From an uncultured Clostridia bacterium (GTDB lineage: Bacteria; Bacillota; Clostridia; TANB77; CAG-508), in assembly GCA_947631185.1 (NCBI GenBank), contig CANRKJ010000012.1:1-53833 (forward strand): 53,833 nucleotides of DNA, in the 5' to 3' direction. Of the stretch, positions 1-8,003 are shown in pieces (positions within the stretch are counted from its first letter, which is position 1; each line of letters starts with the position of its first letter). The notes below the pieces were generated by a model, which was not told the origin of the DNA, did not search any database, and worked only from the letters and a program-made list of their open reading frames with translations. The position numbers and the translations under genes were made by a program.

Positions 1-97
1 CATTTTTACTACTTTCGTTAATTCCTATAATCATTACTACAAGAATTACAATAGTCAAAATTACTATTCCAATTTTTCCTAATTTATTTTTATTCAT
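1..97 (-). CDS. N-terminus of a membrane-anchored or secreted protein (cut by window edge)
   Basis: Thirty-two codons are visible from an ATG at 97 to the window edge. The product starts MNKNKLGKIG and continues with a hydrophobic stretch of about 16 residues (IVILTIVILVVMIIG), which is a signal peptide or an N-terminal membrane anchor. A weak GGGTG lies about 8 bases upstream of the ATG. The rest of the gene is outside the window, so no family can be assigned. It points away from the carboxypeptidase relic at 338-829. Confidence 0.6.
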   Translation of the reverse strand, partial: MNKNKLGKIGIVILTIVILVVMIIGINESSKN

Positions 98-337
98 TTA
101 TTTTTTCACCCTTATATTTAATGAGTTTTTCAAGAATTTAAACATAATAGAATTATAAGAAATTTGCTAGAATTAAAATATAAAATTTTGAATTATATAG
201 ATTATAAATTCTATATCACATTTTTATGAGAATTTCAATTACTATTCGTTAAAAAAATGTAATTTTTTGGTAAATCAAAAAAACAAGATGTTATCAAACA
301 CCTTGTCCCTGTAAATATTTTTATTTTAATTATAAAA

Positions 338-829
338 TTTAATATATGGAAGTTAATAAAATCCACAGGTGTGGATTTAAATTTACAATTTCCCGCTGAT
401 TGGGAAAGAGCAAAAGAAATAAAATATGCTCAAGGTTTTGATAAACCAGCTCCTAGAGATTTTGTTGGATATGGTCCACTTACTGCTCCTGAGGCAATTG
501 CATTATATAATTTTACTATTGAAAATAATTTTAATCTTGTTATTTCATATCATACTCAAGGTAAAGTAATTTATTGGCAATATCAAGATTATACACCTGA
601 AGAAAGTTATAATATAGCACAGAACTTTTCAAGAGTATCTGGATATACTGTAGAGGATACTCCTTATGAATCAAGTTTTGCAGGATATAAAGATTGGTTT
701 ATATATAAATATAGAAAACCAGGATTTACAATTGAAGCTGGTTCTGGAACTAATCCTTTACCTATTTCTCAATTTAATCAAATTTATAATGATAATTTAG
801 GAATATTAATTTTAGGAATGGTTCAATAA
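338..829 (+). pseudogene. 5'-truncated M14 zinc carboxypeptidase (gamma-D-glutamyl-meso-DAP peptidase type)
   Basis: The reading frame from about 338 matches the C-terminal half of M14 metallopeptidases that trim peptidoglycan peptides. GVDLNLQFPADWE, SYHTQGKVIYW and FTIEAGSG are typical of the family. The His of SYHTQG would be the third zinc ligand and the Glu of FTIEAG the catalytic base. The N-terminal HxxE zinc motif and about half of the domain are missing. The frame stays open upstream of 338, but the residues lose resemblance to the family, and no start codon with a ribosome site precedes the homology. The formal GTG start at 371 falls inside the conserved GVDLN motif. Position 98-337 shows nothing coding. 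I read this as a dead fragment left by a deletion. Confidence 0.75.
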
Positions 830-965
830 ACTTTTAGCCAAAGAGACGTAGCTTTTGCGTGCCAAAATCTGCGTCCCCATATTTATTATCAGGTGCATAA
901 AATAAAGTTATTTATATGTTTGTGTGAAGTATATTATTATATAAAAAATAGGAGAAGAATTAAAA

Positions 966-1025
966 ATGAGTGAAGATGAAAAGTTTATTGATATAGCAAT
1001 AGAAATCTTAAAAAATGCTAAATAA
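966..1025 (+). CDS. Possible 19-residue peptide
   Basis: A tiny frame MSEDEKFIDIAIEILKNAK starts at an ATG 9 bases after a good AGGAGA ribosome site. It sits just before the DUF5680 stub. It may be the start of a former gene or a leader peptide; I do not recognise it. The 830-965 stretch before it contains nothing else that I can identify. Confidence 0.3.
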   Translation: MSEDEKFIDIAIEILKNAK

Positions 1026-1043
1026 AGAAAAGGGATTGTAATT

Positions 1044-1142
1044 ATGATAAATAATAGTACATTTGTTAATTTTTTAATAAAAGCCAAAAAATCAACTTAT
1101 GCGAATAGCACAATAGAAAAATCAAAAGAAGAGTCAGTTTGA
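1044..1142 (+). pseudogene. N-terminal stub of a DUF5680 family protein
   Basis: The 32-codon frame begins MINNSTFVNFLIKAKKSTYA, which matches the conserved N-terminus of DUF5680 proteins (FVxFLxxAKxxTYA). It then runs into the stem-loop at 1124-1152 and stops, so more than three quarters of the usual domain is missing. A ribosome-like AAGGGA lies upstream. Family assignment is from memory of the N-terminal motif; the truncation is directly visible. Confidence 0.5.
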
Positions 1143-1152
1143 CTCTTCTTTT
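1124..1152. terminator. Bidirectional stem-loop terminator
   Basis: A perfect 13-bp stem (AAAAGAAGAGTCA with its complement) closes a 3-base loop and has A/T tracts at both ends, so it can work in both directions. Weaker pairing extends outward to about 1101 and 1171. It lies 43 bases after the stop of the minus-strand lysozyme-like gene. Confidence 0.8.
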
Positions 1153-1194
1153 GAACTATTGTTCTTTCGCATCATTGTAATTTTTTTATGTTTA

Positions 1195-2973
1195 TTAACG
1201 CTCTTCTTCTATACTTTCTTGCGTAGGATTTGTAGCTTCTGTTTCATCTGTAATATCCTTTTTTGTTTCTTCATCAAAACGTATTTTTGATACAGGACCA
1301 ATACCCATAACAAAATCACCATCATGAAAAGCCATCCAGTTAGCTTCCCCTCTATTATATCCAAAGTTTGTATCTATTGCTCCCGCAACTTCTATAAGAG
1401 GATAAGTTGTTCCATCTTCAGTTATAAAATTATCTCTTAATTCTTCTGTATTTCCTCCATATTGAATATAATAATCTATAAAACGATTAATAAAGTTTTC
1501 GTCTCTACCAAATTGGTAACAAATTCCTGTTAATGCCAAAATTTCATTTTTAGAAAAACGTACATCTCTGTTTTTTAAACATGCCTTAATAGTTTTTATT
1601 GTTTCGCTAACAAACGCTTCTGAAACCTCATCAACTACTTCAACTGGAATTTTATCTGAAATTTCTGATTTTGTAACATCATATCCTCTTTCTGCAAACA
1701 AATCTGCGACTTGATAATTTACATAACCGTTTTGCATAACCATAACTCCAAAACCATAATTCTTAGTTCCATTATCACAACCTTTGTCAGTTTCACAAAT
1801 ATAATATTTTCCATCTTCAGTTATATATTGTGAAACCCATTCATTATCATAACTAGCACCATACCCTTTTAAATAACTATATAAAGCTTGATTTTCCCAG
1901 CTATGTATATAGTCTGCTATATTTTTTATATCCTCATCTGTAAATTCAACATCTTTATAACCAAAACATCCTTGTTTTTCAGTTACATAATTTACATCAA
2001 CAAATCCTCTAACATATTTTTTCGCTTCTTCATCATAATAAATACCTGGTTGCAACTCACAATCACTGTCAGATTTCATTAGATCATCATTATAAATATA
2101 AACAGTTTTACCATTTTCTACTGTAGATATAATTTTATTTGTTGAAGGGTCAACTATAAAATCCAAAGTTTTAGCATCAACTTCATATGGTTCATATTCG
2201 TAAACTTGTGGTTCAGTAGTTCCCTCTTCAGATATTTCTCCATTATCTTTAACAAGAATAGTCACACTACTTACATCTTTTTCATTTAACCATCCAGCAT
2301 CAATATATCCATCAACATATTCATTTGTAAATCCATCACGATATATAGCTTGTCTCCAGTCGTGATCACCTTCTCCTTCAATTGATGAATCATCATCTAG
2401 TATAAATACTGTATCACCAATCGGTAATTGAAAAATTACTTCTCCATCTTTTGTTGATGGTGCATTTCTAAAATTTACATAACCTGAATCATTGTAAGCT
2501 ACTGTATAAGGTGTATAAACATCCATATGCTGTTCTTCTAGTTTGTCTTCATAACCGTTATTTTCAATTGCTTTTCTTGCTTGATTTCCTACAAATCCAA
2601 TCATTGCAAGTGCAATGCCTGAAACATAAATACATTTTTTTACATCAATTCCTTCTTTACTTTTACTTTTAATTTTACTTGCTATTTTTTTGGATCTTGT
2701 TGAAATAGTTTTGATATTTTCATTTGCATATTTTTTTAATTCATTTAATAATTTTGTATTTAATAATTTATTAGTTGATTCTTTTTCTGTATCTTCACTT
2801 ATCTGGCTTGACTCTTTCAATACACCTATTTTCTCTAAATCATCAGCAAGCTCATCAACTACATAATCATAACCAAGACTTTTTAACTCATCAATATATC
2901 TTCTGATTTCACCTTTCATACTTTCAATCTTATCTATTTTACTTTTTAATTCATCTTTTTTATTTTTATTCAA
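1195..2973 (-). CDS. Membrane-anchored SH3b and lysozyme-like (GH24-type) protein
   Basis: A 592-residue protein from a TTG at 2973, chosen because AGGAGG lies 8 bases upstream; a frame open to 3021 lacks such a site. Residues 1-110 are charged and probably coiled coil, with a membrane segment near 113-130. SH3b-like repeats follow near 156-234 (YVNFRNAPS) and 270-332. The C-terminal domain (about 345-550) resembles GH24 lysozymes: a Glu in HSWENQALYSYLKGYG (near residue 360), then NYGFGVMV, then a helix LALTGICYQFGRD like the family's DALVSFxFNxG. It would cut or bind peptidoglycan outside the membrane. The charged N-terminus before the membrane segment is unusual. The tail is acidic and low-complexity. 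Function is inferred from weak motif similarity. Confidence 0.65.
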   Translation of the reverse strand: MNKNKKDELKSKIDKIESMKGEIRRYIDELKSLGYDYVVDELADDLEKIGVLKESSQISEDTEKESTNKLLNTKLLNELKKYANENIKTISTRSKKIASKIKSKSKEGIDVKKCIYVSGIALAMIGFVGNQARKAIENNGYEDKLEEQHMDVYTPYTVAYNDSGYVNFRNAPSTKDGEVIFQLPIGDTVFILDDDSSIEGEGDHDWRQAIYRDGFTNEYVDGYIDAGWLNEKDVSSVTILVKDNGEISEEGTTEPQVYEYEPYEVDAKTLDFIVDPSTNKIISTVENGKTVYIYNDDLMKSDSDCELQPGIYYDEEAKKYVRGFVDVNYVTEKQGCFGYKDVEFTDEDIKNIADYIHSWENQALYSYLKGYGASYDNEWVSQYITEDGKYYICETDKGCDNGTKNYGFGVMVMQNGYVNYQVADLFAERGYDVTKSEISDKIPVEVVDEVSEAFVSETIKTIKACLKNRDVRFSKNEILALTGICYQFGRDENFINRFIDYYIQYGGNTEELRDNFITEDGTTYPLIEVAGAIDTNFGYNRGEANWMAFHDGDFVMGIGPVSKIRFDEETKKDITDETEATNPTQESIEEER

Positions 2974-3055
2974 AAAAAAACCTCCTATATAAAAAATTTT
3001 TAAGCTGGACATTTTATACATATGTTATATATTATACTATCTTTTCCATATTATG

Positions 3056-3334
3056 TCAACTCTTTTTGGTTTTTGGTATACATATGTATGTGTCAAGTAA
3101 ATGTAGGCACTTTTTTATCTTTTCATGACTTAACGTTGTACAAGTTGTTTCGTTTATTACAGTTTCAGCTTTCCTGTATGAGTCTGTTATTGAAACTACT
3201 TCAACTACTTTTTCTACTAGATTATCTGATATATTTCCTTATGTATTTAATTTTTCATCTAGCAAATATACTGTTTTAGTTACTCCATTTTCTGTTATTT
3301 CATACATTACGCGCCTAAATTTTATTTCTCCCAT
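3056..3334 (-). pseudogene. Remnant of an ISLre2-family transposase
   Basis: Reading the minus strand from the ATG at 3334 gives MGEIKFRRV...KTVYLLDEKL, a TAA stop, then in the same frame ISDNLVEKVVEVV, SYRKAETVINE and LSHEKIKK. This matches the N-terminal part of ISLre2/UPF0236 transposases (GEV-x-R-YY, VYLLDExL, ISxxLxEKVVE, SYRKA, SHxxI). The central and C-terminal parts, including most of the catalytic region, are absent and there is an internal stop. It is a dead insertion sequence fragment. Confidence 0.6.
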
Positions 3335-3353
3335 CACAATATTTACCACTGAT

Positions 3354-3384
3354 AAAGGCTCGGTTCATTTTGAACCGAGCCTTT
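3354..3384. terminator. Strong bidirectional stem-loop terminator
   Basis: AAAGGCTCGGTTCA pairs perfectly with its complement around a TTT loop. The GC-rich core and flanking A/T ends fit a Rho-independent terminator. It ends the broken minus-strand gene at 3389-3692. Confidence 0.85.
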
Positions 3385-3388
3385 GGTA

Positions 3389-3692
3389 TTATGTTGAAAG
3401 CGTTTTTGCAACATGATTACAAAGTTTTTGTAAATCATTAAAAATAACACTTTCGCCATGATGTCTTCTGTATAGCTTTCCACTCCCATGCAATTTGGTT
3501 ATCATAGCTGAATTGGGCTACTCCACTTGACAATTCTGGAACATATACAATTCCATCAAAGCCTTGCTCTTGCAGATATCTACATGCACTTGGTCTCCAA
3601 GAAGGAACATCTTTACTTCTCGGAGTTGGTCCTGCCAAAAATACAGACTTTTCAGCATCTTTTACCTATTGATCTAAATAGTTAATCAGCAT
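3389..3692 (-). pseudogene. Broken nucleoside 2-deoxyribosyltransferase-like gene
   Basis: The start ATG at 3692 follows a GAGGTG ribosome site. The frame meets a TAG after eight codons (MLINYLDQ, stop), then continues VKDAEKSVFLAGPTPRS...SWRP, VYVPE and NQIAWEWK, the motifs of the Nuc_deoxyri_tr2 family, which handles base exchange on deoxynucleosides. After WEWK the match is lost and a +1 frame takes over (GESVIFNDLQKLCNHVAKTLST, split here by a deletion or frameshift) up to a TAA at 3389. It lies 54 bases after the interrupted gene at 3747 and was probably its operon partner. Base composition is richer in GC than the surroundings. Confidence 0.65.
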
Positions 3693-3746
3693 TCTATTCA
3701 CCTCATTTTTCTTTTGTATACGCAGACCAAAATATTAGTCTACAAC

Positions 3747-4438
3747 TTAACCTCCTCTTGTGACAATGAAGTCATTACCTACACGCTGAATTTCCGATGA
3801 AAGCATCAGCTTTTCCGGTTCCATTGCTACTTTTGCAATATCAGCGATAAATGCAATTACCACACCTTCATTGCATTCTTCCATAGCTCTGATTTGCTTG
3901 TAAATATGTGACATTACTGGTGCAACCTTCTGAATAGTTTTTGCTATTGCAGTCTCAGGCTCCACCTTCTTGTAATAGCTAAGTGCATTCTGAAATGTTG
4001 CTGGTGCATAATACATAAGGATAGCAGTATCGTTTCCTATTCCTGTTGCCATCAGTTCCTTCTCCAGATTGCTTTTAGTTTCCAAAACCAGCTTGTCAAA
4101 AGCTACTCTGAGCTCATCTGCTTCTTCTGACGTTGATACGCGAACTAGGTTGCATAATTTTGCAATCACCAGACTAGAAACTTTGTAAAAATCCATAGTC
4201 TTTGTCAGGTAATCCTCATATGCCTCTTTTGGTCCACATTTGCCATTTACCATGCAGATGATTGTCTCCAAAGCCCACGAGAACTTTTTCCAATACAGCT
4301 CATTACAAATAAGCGAGCCATTGGAATTTACATGACCGGCAGCACCAGCAATATCAAACAGAACATGAATCATATAATAATTCAATGCTACTGCATCAAC
4401 CTCTGTGAGCGGTGCCAAGTTTGAAGGAAGGCATTCAC
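3747..4438 (-). pseudogene. 3' half of a gene split by the 10-kb integrative element
   Basis: This is the C-terminal 230 codons of a gene whose first part lies at 14451-14928. On removing 4439-14450 the two pieces give 1170 bases, 390 codons, with no frame change and no stop. The fragment starts in ECLPSNLAPLTEVDA and ends FIVTRGG. It is largely helical; I do not recognise the family. Base composition is higher in GC than the neighbours, as in the deoxyribosyltransferase relic downstream, suggesting that both arrived together by transfer before the element landed. Confidence 0.75.
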
Positions 4439-4455
4439 ACTGAACACAAGGATGT
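4428..4455. other. attL, left junction of the integrative element
   Basis: Host sequence GGCATTCAC meets element sequence at ACTG (4439-4442), followed by AACACAAGG. The same CA-Y-ACTG core recurs at 14445-14451. The exact crossover dinucleotide cannot be fixed, because CA and ACTG both fit. Confidence 0.7.
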
Positions 4456-4570
4456 AACACTCTGGAACGGTATAGAAATTGGACAAGTTATTCCTGAAAG
4501 CATTGAAATAAATAAGGTTTTCCTAGCAGAGAGGAATCCAGTGATAAGGTTGGTAATAATCATAAAGTAA
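4441..4570 (+). pseudogene. C-terminal fragment of an unknown protein at the left end of the element
   Basis: From the left junction one frame reads HKDVTLWNGIEIGQVIPES and on to ERNPVIRLVIIIK, then a TAA at 4568, followed directly by a terminator. It looks like the genuine 3' end of a gene whose front is missing. In the circular form the same frame stays open for about 14 more codons leftward but shows no start with a ribosome site. I do not recognise the family. Confidence 0.4.
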
Positions 4571-4574
4571 TTTT

Positions 4575-4616
4575 AAAAAAGTATTTTGAACAAGATAGTT
4601 TGAAATACTTTTTTTT
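4575..4616 (+). terminator. Stem-loop terminator with T-tract
   Basis: An A-rich arm ending AAGTATTT pairs with AAATACTT followed by eight T. It lies 5 bases after the stop of the fragment above. Confidence 0.65.
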
Positions 4617-4667
4617 ATTATAATAATATGATAAAATAAAACAAACTAAAATAAAAAAGGATGTATT

Positions 4668-5246
4668 ATGGAACAATTAAAAATAGATTATAAATTTAAT
4701 TTGAAAGATTTTAAAATTATGGAAGATATAGAACATTCTTATTTTCCTAATGAAAATATCACTGAAGCAGAAGAAGTAATGAAATGGTATCAAAAAAACA
4801 ACTTGACATGTATAGGAATAAGAAATAGCCACAATGTAATTATAGCAAGTGTAAATGTATTACCTTTAAAGAAAGATATATTTGAAGATATATATGAAAA
4901 TAGGATAAATGAAGCAGATGTAGTATATGAACAAATAGAAAGATATGAAAATAATAAATCTTACTATATATACTTATCTTCGATATCAATTGATAAGGCA
5001 TATAGGAATAATTATAAAGTTATTACTACATTGCTAAAAGGTTGTGTTATCCTATTTAATTTGTTAATAGATAAAAATATTAGAATTGAAAAAGTGATGG
5101 CAGACGCAAGTACTATACATGGAGAAAAAATATGTAGAAAATTACTGGAGATGGACTATATAAGAAATACAAGTCATGAATCTAAAATCTACTGTGAAAG
5201 TGGAGAAAAATTCTTAAAAGTTATGAATAGGTTAGAAAAATTTTAA
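4668..5246 (+). CDS. GNAT-like acetyltransferase (degenerate), element cargo
   Basis: A 192-residue soluble protein with AAGGATG as ribosome site. Alternating strands and helices, with SSISIDKAYRNNYKVITTLL at about 104-123, resemble the strand 4/motif A part of GNAT N-acyltransferases, which move an acetyl group from acetyl-CoA to an amine. The usual Q/RxxGxG/A loop is not canonical (RNNYKV), so cofactor binding is uncertain. MADAS and the following helix fit the later part of the fold. It is the first intact gene of the element and stands alone between two terminator-like sequences. The substrate is unknown. Confidence 0.45.
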   Translation: MEQLKIDYKFNLKDFKIMEDIEHSYFPNENITEAEEVMKWYQKNNLTCIGIRNSHNVIIASVNVLPLKKDIFEDIYENRINEADVVYEQIERYENNKSYYIYLSSISIDKAYRNNYKVITTLLKGCVILFNLLIDKNIRIEKVMADASTIHGEKICRKLLEMDYIRNTSHESKIYCESGEKFLKVMNRLEKF

Positions 5247-5399
5247 TAGTTAAAATAAGCAATGATAAAACATTGTTAACAAGTCTTTAAAAATATAATT
5301 TTAAGGACTTATTTTTTTTGACCTAAAATTATACTAAAAACAAATTTAAAAGCCACAAAATCGAACGTGGTGCGAATAAAAACGAAAGGAGGGTATGTA

Positions 5400-5924
5400 A
5401 TGCAAAAATTAAAAGGACTATGGATACCAGCAGAAATATTATTAAATAAAGATTTATCAGATAAAGAAAAAATAATACTTTCAATGATTTTATATTTAAG
5501 TGAAGAAAAAGGAAGTTGTTTTGCAAGTAATAAATATATTGCAAATATTGTAAATGTAACACCTGAAAGAGTATCTAAAATTATAAGTTCATTAAAAGAT
5601 AAAGAATATTTAAAAGTTAAATTAAAATACAAAACAGATAGCAAAGAAATAGAAGAAAGACAAATTACGCCTATAGTCGAAAATATCAATAGGTATAGTG
5701 AAGAACTTCAAGAGGGTATAGATAATAATAACTATTCATATAGTAAAAAACAACCATACCCTATAGGTGAAAACAACAAAGATATAATAAATAATATAAA
5801 AAATAAAAATAATTATAATAAGGAATCACGCAATAGAAATAATAAAGCTAACTTTGAACAGAGAGATTATTCTAACTTTGACTTTACTAAATTATATGCA
5901 AATGCAAATAGCTTTTGCATATAG
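5400..5924 (+). CDS. Winged-helix DNA-binding protein of the mobile element (HTH_36/replication type)
   Basis: The start at 5400 is chosen because AAAGGAGGG lies just upstream; an earlier in-frame start at 5367 lacks a site. The 174-residue product opens with LWIPAEILLNKDLSDKEKIIL, then a helix-turn-helix with SNKYIANIVNVTPERVSKIISSLKDKEYL at about 46-75. This is the arrangement of HTH_36/replisome-organiser N-domains found before relaxases in Gram-positive mobile elements. The C-terminal half is Asn/Lys-rich and low-complexity, probably disordered. Its role is likely control of replication or transfer genes, inferred from position 260 bases before mob. Confidence 0.65.
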   Translation: MQKLKGLWIPAEILLNKDLSDKEKIILSMILYLSEEKGSCFASNKYIANIVNVTPERVSKIISSLKDKEYLKVKLKYKTDSKEIEERQITPIVENINRYSEELQEGIDNNNYSYSKKQPYPIGENNKDIINNIKNKNNYNKESRNRNNKANFEQRDYSNFDFTKLYANANSFCI

Positions 5925-6064
5925 AAAATCAGTTACTATAGCAGAAATGCTAAATGGTAACTGATTTTTTTATTCTAAAATTGCGATTAGCAAATTTAGG
6001 ATAAATCATAAAAATACGACGGAGTATTTTTATGGAATGGGGTGTGGGGTATCCCTGCCACACT

Positions 6065-6116
6065 AACACTTTTTTGAAGCGATAAGCAAAAAAAGTGTTG
6101 TAGTGTGTTACAACAC
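6065..6116 (+). other. oriT: oriT of the pMV158/MobV type
   Basis: Two overlapping inverted repeats are visible: AACACTTTTTT (6065-6075) with AAAAAAGTGTT (6089-6099), and GTGTTGTA (6095-6102) with TACAACAC (6109-6116). The loop of the second holds TAGTGTGTTA at 6101-6110, identical to the nick region of plasmid pMV158, which MobM cuts as TAGTGTG/TTA. That predicts a nick after 6107. The site lies 66 bases before the MobV gene, the usual place. A further stem-loop (AAAAATAC with GTATTTTT) sits at 6010-6031. Confidence 0.85.
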
Positions 6117-6182
6117 ATTAGAAAAATGGACAAATTTTAGTTTAGCTTTGTGTTAATTAACAGAGCAGAAAGGAAGTAGAAA

Positions 6183-7370
6183 ATGAGTTATGCTATTATA
6201 AGAAACACTAAATACAAAAGAGAAAATTTAAAAGGAATATATAGGCACAATGAAAGAAAAAACAAGAATTATTCAAATGCAAATATAGATAAAGAAAAAT
6301 CATATTTAAATTATTCAATAAAGTCTCCACAATATAGTTATGAAAAGGATTTTGAAAGAATACGAAAACAATATGATTTGAAAGGACAAATAAAAGTTGT
6401 TAGTAATATTGCTTGTGAATATATAATAACATCAGATAAAGAGTTTTTTGAAACAATAGGTGAAGCGGAAACAAAAAGATATTTTGAAACTGCATATAAT
6501 TTTGTCGCTGAATATAAAAATTTAGGGCAGCAATATATAATGTCTGCAAAAGTGCATATGGACGAGGAAACACCACATATGCACTTAATTTTTTTACCAG
6601 TAGTTCATACAACAGATAAAAAAGGAAATAGCATTGATAAGCTTGCTTGTAGTGAATTTTGGAAGGCAAAAGATAGTTATAGACAATTACAAAATGCTTT
6701 TTACGATTATATGACTTTTCATAATTTTAAATTAGAACGAGGTATACCAATAGAAGAATCAGGAAGAAAACATTTAGATTTGAAAGAATATAAAGATATA
6801 ACCAACTTTGATAAGACAAAAGAAAAATTACAAAATATAAAATTGGAATTACCTGATGTTCCTACTTTAGAAGATATAAATATAAATAGACTTTCAAAAA
6901 AGAGAGATGAAAAAATACTTGAAGAAATAATAAAACCTAAAGATACTTTAATAAATGACTTATATCAAGATAACCTAATTTTACAACAAGAATTATCAAG
7001 ACAAGCAAGAATTGTAGAAAAAGCAGAAAAATACCAACGAGAACGAGATAAAATAATGGAAGATAATGAAAATCTACATAATGAAGTAGAACAAATTAAG
7101 GCTGAATACAAGCAAAAAGAAAGTGATATTGAATGGAAATACAAAAGCAAAATTAAAGGTTTAGAAAAAGAAAATAATAAACTTCATAGAATTGTAGACA
7201 AGTTCTACGAAACTATTGATAAATTTATATGTTGGATTTGTAAGAAATTTGATATGGGTGCTGAAGATAATTTAGTTAGAGATTTTCAAAAAGAAGCACA
7301 TACTTTACTAGATGCAGAAAAGCAAATAGAAAAAGAAGATAAAGAAATAGAATGGGATTTAGAAAAATAA
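6183..7370 (+). CDS. mob: MobV-family relaxase (Pre/Mob)
   Basis: A 395-residue relaxase that nicks and carries the transferred strand at oriT. The ribosome site AAAGGAAG precedes the ATG. The N-domain holds IYRHNERK with a His at residue 22, equal to the nucleophile position reported for MobM of pMV158, then NIDKEKSYLNY at 34-44 and the metal-binding motif VHMDEETPHMHL (His125, Glu128, His132, His134). Residues 220-340 are a long coiled coil, and the C-terminus is charged, as in family members that dimerise and meet the membrane. All key residues are present, so it looks active. The element lacks its own coupling protein. Confidence 0.9.
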   Translation: MSYAIIRNTKYKRENLKGIYRHNERKNKNYSNANIDKEKSYLNYSIKSPQYSYEKDFERIRKQYDLKGQIKVVSNIACEYIITSDKEFFETIGEAETKRYFETAYNFVAEYKNLGQQYIMSAKVHMDEETPHMHLIFLPVVHTTDKKGNSIDKLACSEFWKAKDSYRQLQNAFYDYMTFHNFKLERGIPIEESGRKHLDLKEYKDITNFDKTKEKLQNIKLELPDVPTLEDININRLSKKRDEKILEEIIKPKDTLINDLYQDNLILQQELSRQARIVEKAEKYQRERDKIMEDNENLHNEVEQIKAEYKQKESDIEWKYKSKIKGLEKENNKLHRIVDKFYETIDKFICWICKKFDMGAEDNLVRDFQKEAHTLLDAEKQIEKEDKEIEWDLEK

Positions 7371-7393
7371 AACTGCTTTATGCAATGAAAGTA

Positions 7394-7422
7394 TTGATTT
7401 TTCGACAAAAGTAGTATATAAT
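7394..7422 (+). promoter_or_regulatory. Sigma-A type promoter of the ubiquitin-like/radical SAM genes
   Basis: TTGATT (7394-7399), a 17-base spacer and TATAAT (7417-7422). It lies between the relaxase stop and the cargo pair and leaves a leader of about 130 bases. The leader holds an AAGGAGGG at about 7499 with no usable start behind it. Confidence 0.65.
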
Positions 7423-7556
7423 ATTAACATAAAATTTGCATGTTGCAAGTTTTGAAAATAGAGTGATGTTTTAATTACAGAGCTCAAAAATATTTTTAAG
7501 GAGGGTAGTTTTTAGTAGCAATCAAAATTTATACATTATGAAAGGAGCTTATTATT

Positions 7557-7988
7557 ATGGCTGAAAGAAAAACTATTGACGTTCTTGTTACCTTTAATCG
7601 GAGAGAAGCAAGACAAGTAACAATTCCGTATGACATCGACGAGGTACAACTCAAAGCTCAGCTCAGAGACTTGGGATTTATTTCATCCTATCGCAATTCT
7701 TATCTCACTACAAAAGTGTATCTTTACACTGAAAATGGTGAGGTTGAGATATGCAAAGATGAATACAGGTCGCTGGAAGACCTAGGTTTTAAGGAAGACA
7801 GCGGTATTATTATTGTTCCTGGTGAGCCTGAACCTAGACCGATATACAATTACTATGAGGATCCTGGCTCTATGACATGTTTGTATGGTTGTCCCATGGC
7901 ACAAAGTGTCGAAGAAGCCATGAGTCAGGCTGAAAAGTATTCAGATGATGACAGTGTAGTAACGACAGGGTCTATTGGGACTGACTAA
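7557..7988 (+). CDS. Ubiquitin-like (beta-grasp, YukD/EsaB-like) protein with a Cys-containing tail
   Basis: The 143-residue product has an AAAGGAG site 9 bases before its ATG. Residues 5-87 read as a beta-grasp fold: TIDVLVTFN strand, RQVTIPYD strand, a helix VQLKAQLRDLG, KVYLYT strand, EVEICKDE, the YRSLEDLGFKEDSGIIIV ending typical of ubiquitin-like YukD/EsaB proteins. A 50-residue tail follows: Pro-rich linker, then SMTCLYGCPMAQS and an acidic, Ser/Thr/Gly-rich end (VVTTGSIGTD). It does not end in GG, so classical activation would need trimming. It sits 15 bases before a radical SAM-SPASM-JAB gene on one transcript, and I infer that the tail is that enzyme's substrate. Codon use is less AT-rich than in the element backbone, a sign of separate origin. 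Confidence 0.7.
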   Translation: MAERKTIDVLVTFNRREARQVTIPYDIDEVQLKAQLRDLGFISSYRNSYLTTKVYLYTENGEVEICKDEYRSLEDLGFKEDSGIIIVPGEPEPRPIYNYYEDPGSMTCLYGCPMAQSVEEAMSQAEKYSDDDSVVTTGSIGTD

Positions 7989-8003
7989 TCGAAAGGAGAG
8001 CAT

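Noticed and set aside
3022-3279. Plus-strand frame of 85 codons rich in Leu and Phe
   Set aside because: It is the antisense shadow of the ISLre2 transposase remnant, which explains the sequence far better; there is no ribosome site.
5309-5689. Minus-strand hydrophobic frames opposite the HTH gene
   Set aside because: Lys/Asn-rich A-rich coding DNA always yields Leu/Phe-rich antisense frames; the plus strand has start, ribosome site and family motifs.
7480-7520. Possible leader peptide or riboswitch before the ubiquitin-like gene
   Set aside because: An AAGGAGGG is present, but it has no start codon at the right distance; only an eight-codon frame exists, and no riboswitch consensus is recognisable.
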